This document shows positions 5,054 to 8,850 of a DNA stretch of 8,850 nt, in pieces (position 1 is the first letter of the stretch; each line of letters opens with the position of its first letter). This DNA is from Deltaproteobacteria bacterium. Lineage in GTDB: Bacteria; Desulfobacterota; Desulfomonilia; UBA1062. The notes beneath the pieces were generated by a model, which ran no database searches, was not told the DNA's origin, and saw only the letters and a list, made by a program, of their open reading frames with translations. A program made the position numbers and the translations under genes. The stretch covers positions 1 through 8,850 of the forward strand of contig JAFGTK010000285.1 of assembly GCA_016934135.1 (NCBI GenBank). The letters are read 5' to 3'.

Positions 5054-6391
5054 TCAGTCCGACTTTTTGAGATCACGTTTTGCTTTTTGTGTAATGGGCA
5101 GTTGCAGGGTTCCCCGCAGTAGAAGATTCCGGGCACCTCGGCTGTAGCTGATATACTGGAAGGCCCAGCGTATCATAACTATAAGCCGGTTCTCGAACTG
5201 TATGAGCAGGAGCAGGTGTATAAACAGCCACATCAGCCAGGCAAAGAATCCCCCGAACTGTACAGCGTGGAGATCTGCAACAGCGGCATGACGGCCTATG
5301 ACAGCGAGCGTTCCCTTGTCGAAATATCTGAAGTGATCTGAACGGTGCTTTTCTTTCAGCCGATTCCGGATCAGCCCGGCAACAAAGCGTCCCTGCTGGG
5401 TGGCAACGGGCGCAAGGCCTGGAAGGGGAGTTCCCTTTTTCCCCTCACAGTGTCCCAGATCACCAACCACGAAAATTTCGGGATGTCCGGGGAGAGTGAG
5501 GTCCGGATTCACCTTGACCCTGCCCTGCCTGTCGAGTTGTGCCCCTGTCCGCTCAGAGAGTTTTTCCCCAATGGGAGATGCCTTTACGCCTGATGCCCAC
5601 AGAACGGTCCTGGCCGGGATGAATTTTCTTCCCCCCGGTTGTTCCACCGTGACGCCTGTATCTGATATATCCACGACCGTGGTGCCCGGGCATGTTGTTA
5701 TACCGAGCAAGTTGAGGGTTTGTTCCGCGATCCTGGAGAGCTGTCTGGGGAAGGAAGGGAGGATGTGTTCCGCTCCATCGAGGAGTAGGATCGTCGATTC
5801 CTCCGGCCTGATGTTTCGGAATTCATGTTTCAGGGTGTTCCGGGCTATCTCAGAGAGCATACCCGAAAGCTCGATCCCGGTGGGACCGCTGCCGATCACT
5901 GCAAACGTAAGCCACTCCAGTCGCTTTTCAGGGTCAGGCTCCCGCTCTGCCACCTCAAATGCGTAGAAGATCTTCTGACGCATCCTGCCTGTATCTTCTA
6001 TGGTCTTCAGTCCGGGCGCATACTGCTCCCAGTCTTCATGCCCATAGTAGTGGTTTACCATACCGGTGGCAACCACCAGGGTATCGTACTCAACTTCTCC
6101 GTCTTCGAGGATCACCCGCTTTTGTTCAGTGTCGAAGTCGATCACTTCACCCAGCAGAACCATCGTGTTGTTCTGCTTTCTCAATATATGCCGCAGCGGC
6201 GTTGTGACTTCGGATGGACACAAAAGACCGGTAGCCACCTGGTAGAGCAAAGGCTGGAACAGGTGGAAGTTCCTCTTGTCAATAAGCGTCACATCAAGAG
6301 GAAGGTTACGCAGGGACAGTGCCGCTGTGAGCCCGCCGAATCCTCCACCAATAATAACAACACGATGCAGTCTTTGTTCCATAGTCTTCAC
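5054..6391 (-). CDS. ndh: Type II NADH:quinone oxidoreductase (NDH-2)
   Basis: A 445-residue FAD enzyme that passes electrons from NAD(P)H to membrane quinone without pumping protons. The FAD-binding loop is VVIIGGGFGG (11-20) and NFHLFQPLLYQVATG (41-55) is the family signature. A second Rossmann motif FAVIGSGPTG (163-172) binds NAD(P)H. FVVGDLG (307-313) is the second FAD contact, and APVATQQG (327-334) is the quinone-side motif. The C-terminus has a hydrophobic helix (381-398, FFAWLMWLFIHLLLL) and a basic amphipathic tail, as expected for a membrane-bound enzyme. The start is GTG 6391-6389 with AGGTGA seven bases upstream; an in-frame ATG at 6382 with GGTGA close by is a real alternative. 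It is 178 bp from the upstream gene and probably its own unit. The relatives include flavin disulfide reductases and sulfide:quinone reductases, but the redox cysteines of the latter are not evident. Confidence 0.92.
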   Translation of the reverse strand: MKTMEQRLHRVVIIGGGFGGLTAALSLRNLPLDVTLIDKRNFHLFQPLLYQVATGLLCPSEVTTPLRHILRKQNNTMVLLGEVIDFDTEQKRVILEDGEVEYDTLVVATGMVNHYYGHEDWEQYAPGLKTIEDTGRMRQKIFYAFEVAEREPDPEKRLEWLTFAVIGSGPTGIELSGMLSEIARNTLKHEFRNIRPEESTILLLDGAEHILPSFPRQLSRIAEQTLNLLGITTCPGTTVVDISDTGVTVEQPGGRKFIPARTVLWASGVKASPIGEKLSERTGAQLDRQGRVKVNPDLTLPGHPEIFVVGDLGHCEGKKGTPLPGLAPVATQQGRFVAGLIRNRLKEKHRSDHFRYFDKGTLAVIGRHAAVADLHAVQFGGFFAWLMWLFIHLLLLIQFENRLIVMIRWAFQYISYSRGARNLLLRGTLQLPITQKAKRDLKKSD

Positions 6392-6526
6392 CGTCTGTTC
6401 ACCTGCAGTTTAAACCAGCTTTCAGAATATTTGCTTCTGATACTTCCAGTCTTTAGAATTTCAATAAAGCAGGCAATATATCCCCTATACAGACATAATA
6501 TATGCTGCTGACCTGGATTTATAAGG

Positions 6527-6560
6527 TATCACAAAAAAAAGGGATATTTTTCCGTCAATC
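6527..6560 (-). terminator. Weak terminator-like T8 tract after the UPF0316 gene
   Basis: On the minus strand, within 45 bp of the UPF0316 stop, GGA-AAAATA-TCC is followed directly by C and eight T residues (6540-6533). The stem is only 3 bp, so this is at best a weak intrinsic terminator. The rest of the 178-bp gap before the NADH dehydrogenase start (6392-6569) shows AT-rich sequence but no convincing promoter. Confidence 0.25.
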
Positions 6561-6569
6561 ATGCCCTGC

Positions 6570-7208
6570 TTACTTCGACTTTCTGAATATTCCCTGCATG
6601 CCCAGATATCTTCTGCGCGAGACGGGTGTTCTAAACGGGAAGACGCTCTCGCTTACGAACCGTACATCCTCGATCGAGTAGAACGCATTAGGGTTGAATT
6701 TCTTGATAATCCCGACAAAAGAATCGATGTCGTGCCGCTCGACGATTGAAAAAACCACCTTCACCGGGCCGGTTGCGCCGTGTGCATCGATAGCGGTGAT
6801 GCCGTATCCGGCTGTCTTGAGAAAATTCACCAGTTCGTCAGCCTCCACCTTCGTTATGATCCTGATAATGACCCTGCCGATGGACAGCCTGTTCTCGATA
6901 TACATGCCCACAAATATCCCTGAAGAGAAGCCCAGTGCATATGCTATGAAACATGCCGGATTATTCAGGTTCTGCATGATTTCTCGCATGGCAAGAAGCC
7001 AGATGAGTATCTCGAAAAAGCCGATTACCGGAGCCAGATACTTCAGGTCCCTTGAGATAAAGATGATGCGTATTGTGCCCAGAGAGACATCCATTACGCG
7101 TGCAAGAAAGATCAGAAAAGGCAGGACAACCCAGGTATATGTATTACCGTCAAGGTAAGAGAATATATCCATAGCTGAAGCTAAAACATCAGTGAATGAA
7201 AAAATCAA
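6570..7208 (-). CDS. UPF0316 membrane protein (DUF5698 + DUF2179)
   Basis: A 212-residue integral membrane protein of the UPF0316 family; function unknown. The N-terminal DUF5698 part has three membrane helices at about 25-45, 57-75 and 85-105, with the family signature ARVMDVSLGTIRIIFI (36-51). The C-terminal part from about 112 is a cytoplasmic DUF2179 domain (VIIRIITKVEADELVNFL, then DAHGATGPVKVVFSIVERH). DUF2179 is also found at the C-terminus of YitT-type proteins and is thought to be ligand-binding. The frame opens with TTG 7208-7206, eight bases after AGGT. An in-frame ATG at 7172 (MDIFSYL) has no clear ribosome-binding site, though many relatives begin nearer there, so the start is uncertain. 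A 7-codon ORF (ATG at 7212, MIDFFIH) overlaps the TTG in another frame. Divergent from the helix-hairpin-helix gene. Confidence 0.85.
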   Translation of the reverse strand: MIFSFTDVLASAMDIFSYLDGNTYTWVVLPFLIFLARVMDVSLGTIRIIFISRDLKYLAPVIGFFEILIWLLAMREIMQNLNNPACFIAYALGFSSGIFVGMYIENRLSIGRVIIRIITKVEADELVNFLKTAGYGITAIDAHGATGPVKVVFSIVERHDIDSFVGIIKKFNPNAFYSIEDVRFVSESVFPFRTPVSRRRYLGMQGIFRKSK

Positions 7209-7305
7209 TCATATTTACCTAATTAGTTTGAGTGATGTCCAATAACTTCATATTGTAACAATAATGTTGAGCAGACAATGTTCCCTGAATAGTTGAACAG
7301 TGACC

Positions 7306-7333
7306 TTGACATTGCATGAAAGCCTTTTATTAC
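7306..7333 (+). promoter_or_regulatory. Sigma-70-type promoter for the HhH gene
   Basis: Perfect TTGACA (7306-7311), 16 bp, then TATTAC (7328-7333), a 4 of 6 match to the -10 consensus. Start of transcription would be near 7340, leaving a leader of about 195 bases before the ATG at 7534. Confidence 0.4.
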
Positions 7334-7454
7334 TAGTAGAATCTGTTTTCTTATCTTTATGTGAAATCATATGACCTGAATTGATTGCATTTTAAATACC
7401 CGGGTTTCACCTTCTTATGAAAATCAGATAGCGGTGGTTTGTATCAAGGTTTTT

Positions 7455-7479
7455 CAGCCGGCAGTCTCTAGGCCGGCTG
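7455..7479 (+). promoter_or_regulatory. 8-bp GC hairpin in the leader of the HhH gene
   Basis: CAGCCGGC (7455-7462) and GCCGGCTG (7472-7479) form a perfect 8-bp stem with a 9-base loop agtctctag. The T-run lies before the hairpin on the plus strand (7450-7454) and becomes an A-run on the other strand, so it is not an intrinsic terminator in either direction. It lies 55 bp before the start codon and could affect mRNA stability or translation. Confidence 0.4.
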
Positions 7480-7533
7480 CAGATTCAACAAACATTGCGC
7501 TCAAGAGGTGTTTGGAGCAGGAAAGGAGAAGTT

Positions 7534-7857
7534 ATGAAAAGGTTGATCAGGCAAATGGCGGTTCTTGGGGCAGTCGCAGGATGTATTCTTTTTCTGGGGA
7601 ATGCATGGGCAATGGAAATGGAAGTGATAGATATCAATGCGGCAACGGTTGAGGAACTGGAGACATTACCCGGTATGGACAGTGTAGTGGCGAATGATAT
7701 TGTTTCTTTCAGGACCATGAACGGGCCTTTTACCAGGGTAGACGATCTGCTCAAGGTAAGGGGCATGAGTATTGAGAAGCTTGATGTAATCCGTGAATTC
7801 ATTACGATTGAAATGGCTCCCAATCCGGTGGAACAGCCGGATTTGCTTACCGAATAA
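7534..7857 (+). CDS. Secreted ComEA-type helix-hairpin-helix protein
   Basis: A 107-residue exported protein. Residues 1-26 are a signal peptide: MKRLIRQ, a hydrophobic core AVLGAVAGCILFLG, and an NAWA cleavage site before MEMEV. The mature part has the ComEA/helix-hairpin-helix pattern: DINAATVEELETLPGMDS (33-50), VVANDIVSFRTMNGPF (51-66) and DDLLKVRGMSIEKLD (69-83). The first half holds the canonical N-A-A-T-x-E-E-L-x-x-L-P-G hairpin. In ComEA the domain binds incoming DNA in competence; stand-alone secreted versions are common and mostly unstudied. The ATG at 7534 is chosen over an upstream in-frame ATG at 7495 because it follows GGAAAGGAG and opens the signal peptide directly. No comEC or pilus gene is adjacent, so a role in DNA uptake is only possible. 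A 7-bp inverted repeat lies at the 3' end of the gene. Confidence 0.85.
   Translation: MKRLIRQMAVLGAVAGCILFLGNAWAMEMEVIDINAATVEELETLPGMDSVVANDIVSFRTMNGPFTRVDDLLKVRGMSIEKLDVIREFITIEMAPNPVEQPDLLTE
7822..7843 (+). repeat. Inverted repeat at the 3' end of the HhH gene
   Basis: AATCCGG (7822-7828) and CCGGATT (7837-7843) form a perfect 7-bp stem with an 8-base loop, just before the stop at 7855-7857. No T-run follows (AATAAAAATAC instead), so it is not a normal intrinsic terminator. It encodes the NPVEQPDL tail. Confidence 0.3.
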
Positions 7858-7971
7858 AAATACAAATACGTACATCCGGTTACGAACATCGACCATTTAC
7901 AGGTTTTTGTTTTACATGAATGTTTGTTTGTGAAGATTTCTGTGAATGCCGGAGTAGTTGTTTTCTAAGAA

Positions 7972-8021
7972 GCTTATCCGGTAGGTGTCTATTGCTGCGA
8001 AATGCTTTTAGCCGGGTAAGC
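7972..8021 (+). terminator. Possible long-loop terminator or 3'-UTR stem after the HhH gene
   Basis: GCTTATCCGG (7972-7981) pairs with CCGGGTAAGC (8012-8021), nine Watson-Crick pairs and one G-U, closing a 30-base loop. CTTTGTATTG follows rather than a clean T-run. It may end the HhH transcript about 115 bp after the stop, or simply be a stable 3'-UTR stem. Confidence 0.3.
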
Positions 8022-8058
8022 CTTTGTATTGACTGGTATTGTATCAGCCGAGGATTGC

Positions 8059-8126
8059 TCTTATGCAAATTTCAATGACTTATGGATTGAGCATGGCTGT
8101 CATGTTGGAAGTATAATTGCATAAGA
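8059..8126. promoter_or_regulatory. 10-bp inverted repeat flanking the lipoprotein promoter
   Basis: TCTTATGCAA (8059-8068) and TTGCATAAGA (8117-8126) are perfect inverted copies 48 bp apart. The right arm begins on the last base of the -10 box TATAAT (8112-8117). The layout suits a regulator that binds both arms, but no regulator gene is visible. Confidence 0.4.
8087..8117 (+). promoter_or_regulatory. Likely promoter of the lipoprotein gene
   Basis: A perfect -10 box TATAAT (8112-8117) lies 19 bp after TTGAGC (8087-8092), a 4 of 6 match to the -35 consensus. The spacing is longer than the usual 17 bp, which fits a promoter needing an activator. The leader to the ATG at 8165 would be about 40 bases. 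Confidence 0.4.
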
Positions 8127-8164
8127 ATTCCGAGGTATTCACTTTTATATTACGGAGGTTTGAT

Positions 8165-8850
8165 ATGAAGGCATCCGGTATGGCAGTAAGAAGAGCAGAT
8201 GTCTGTATAACAGCAGTAATCATTATTTGTTGTCTGCTGGCAGCATGCAAGAGTCAAAGCGATTTTTTACCACCTGACCCGGAAGATCCCCCGGCAGCAA
8301 CTTCATCGGCTGCAATGATTATCGATCATGTCTGTACTGATCTGGATCTCATTCCCGAGGAATGGATCGAAGAGGCAAAGGACTATCTGAACATAGCCTA
8401 TGGCCATACCTCACATGGAAGCCAGTTGACTACAGGAATGACCGGCCTTGTAAGTTTCATGGGGGATCTTTATGCATACAACTCTACAGGATCGGGCGGT
8501 GCACTGGAACTTCACGACAGCCCGTTTTCAGGTGCATCTGACCTGGGCAACCCGGACAGGACGGCATGGGCAGCGGCAACCCGCACGTATCTCGATGCAC
8601 ATGCAGATATAAATGTTATTATCTGGTCCTGGTGCGGTCAGGTATCCACCGCCTCTGAAACCGATATCGAGACCTATCTGGACCTTATGAGCGGACTCGA
8701 GGAGGATTACCCCGATGTATACTTCGTTTACATGACAGGTCATCTGGACGGCACCGGGCTGGACGGGAACCTTCACCTGCGAAATGAACAGATCAGGGAA
8801 TACTGCAGGGAAAATGACAAGATACTCTATGATTTTGAAGATATAGAGAC
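8165..8850 (+). CDS. Secreted lipoprotein of an unclassified family, partial (runs off right edge)
   Basis: 228 codons are visible with no stop. The ATG follows GGAGG at seven bases. Residues 13-28 are a lipoprotein signal ending in the lipobox LAAC, with Cys28 as the lipidated residue. A Pro- and Asp-rich linker (34-48) leads to a globular domain beginning MIIDHVCTDLDLIPEEWIE (51-69). Notable motifs are YGHTSHGSQL (79-88), GNPDRTAW (128-135), IIWSWCGQ (152-159), FVYMTGHLDG (187-196) and YCRENDKILYDFEDIE (213-228). I recall similar secreted domains of unknown function in environmental bacteria but cannot name the family. The HTSHGSQ, WCGQ and TGH blocks on successive strand ends resemble an SGNH-hydrolase-like layout with Ser at 83 or 86 and a late His; this is inference. 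Asp at position 2 after Cys28 is absent (Lys-Ser instead), so outer-membrane sorting would be expected in a Gram-negative cell. Confidence 0.75.
   Translation, partial: MKASGMAVRRADVCITAVIIICCLLAACKSQSDFLPPDPEDPPAATSSAAMIIDHVCTDLDLIPEEWIEEAKDYLNIAYGHTSHGSQLTTGMTGLVSFMGDLYAYNSTGSGGALELHDSPFSGASDLGNPDRTAWAAATRTYLDAHADINVIIWSWCGQVSTASETDIETYLDLMSGLEEDYPDVYFVYMTGHLDGTGLDGNLHLRNEQIREYCRENDKILYDFEDIE

Larger units (their letters stand above)
7209..7533. other. Divergent intergenic region with long leader of the HhH gene
   Basis: This 325-bp AT-rich region separates the minus-strand UPF0316 gene from the plus-strand HhH gene. On the plus strand it holds a TTGACA promoter (7306-7333), about 195 bases of untranslated leader, a strong GC hairpin (7455-7479) and GGAAAGGAG before the ATG. 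The UPF0316 promoter must lie in the left part, but I cannot pick one with confidence. Confidence 0.5.
7858..8164. other. Intergenic region, 307 bp, with two large inverted repeats
   Basis: No coding frame is supported. It holds a 10-bp inverted repeat with one G-U pair (7972-7981 and 8012-8021) and a second perfect 10-bp inverted repeat (8059-8068 and 8117-8126) flanking the likely promoter of the lipoprotein gene. ACGGAGG at 8154-8160 is the ribosome-binding site of that gene. Confidence 0.5.

Noticed and set aside
5825..6511. Long open frames on the plus strand opposite ndh (also 5400-5966)
   Set aside because: They lie antisense to a clearly conserved NDH-2, lack ribosome-binding sites and have translations of low complexity with no domain pattern.
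7455..7479. Intrinsic terminator at the 8-bp GC hairpin
   Set aside because: The T-run precedes the stem on the plus strand and reads as an A-run on the minus strand, so neither direction gives stem plus U-tract.
1..8850. CRISPR array, tRNA, rRNA, insertion sequence or attachment site
   Set aside because: No direct-repeat array, cloverleaf, rRNA-like stretch, transposase frame or terminal inverted repeats with target duplications were seen.

Overview
The window looks like a chromosomal segment of moderate GC from a free-living anaerobe-type bacterium. A KamA-family radical SAM enzyme, tandem DdlA-like ATP-grasp ligases, a UPF0316 protein, a small secreted helix-hairpin-helix protein and a large unclassified lipoprotein together recall Desulfobacterota (former Deltaproteobacteria). 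That placement is inference from gene content only. I see no tRNA, rRNA, CRISPR array, insertion sequence or phage gene.

From left to right: (1) 1-129, minus strand, is the first 43 codons of a small membrane protein that runs off the window. (2) 130-678 is intergenic and carries a good promoter, a perfect Shine-Dalgarno and a 14-codon ORF ending in two stops. (3) 679-4502, minus strand, is a tight four-gene operon transcribed as kamA, ATP-grasp 1, ATP-grasp 2, GNAT acetyltransferase, with 11 bp, 10 bp and -4 bp junctions. (4) 4503-5053 is an AT-rich leader region with a possible 22-codon ORF and palindromes. It also holds the frameshifted C-terminal relic of a TrkA-C/RCK_C protein. (5) 5054-6391, minus, is a type II NADH dehydrogenase. 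(6) 6570-7208, minus, is a UPF0316 (DUF5698 + DUF2179) membrane protein. (7) 7534-7857, plus, is a secreted ComEA-type helix-hairpin-helix protein behind a long structured leader. (8) 8165 to the right edge, plus, is an unfinished lipoprotein of an unclassified, possibly SGNH-like family.

The most interesting part is the four-gene operon. KamA keeps the residues that fix lysine in lysine 2,3-aminomutase, so beta-lysine is the likely first product. The two different ATP-grasp ligases and the terminal GNAT could then build an N-acetylated beta-amino-acid amide or short peptide. This is unlike the known two-gene ablA-ablB route to N-epsilon-acetyl-beta-lysine. The product is unknown, and the pathway is inferred from operon structure and motifs.
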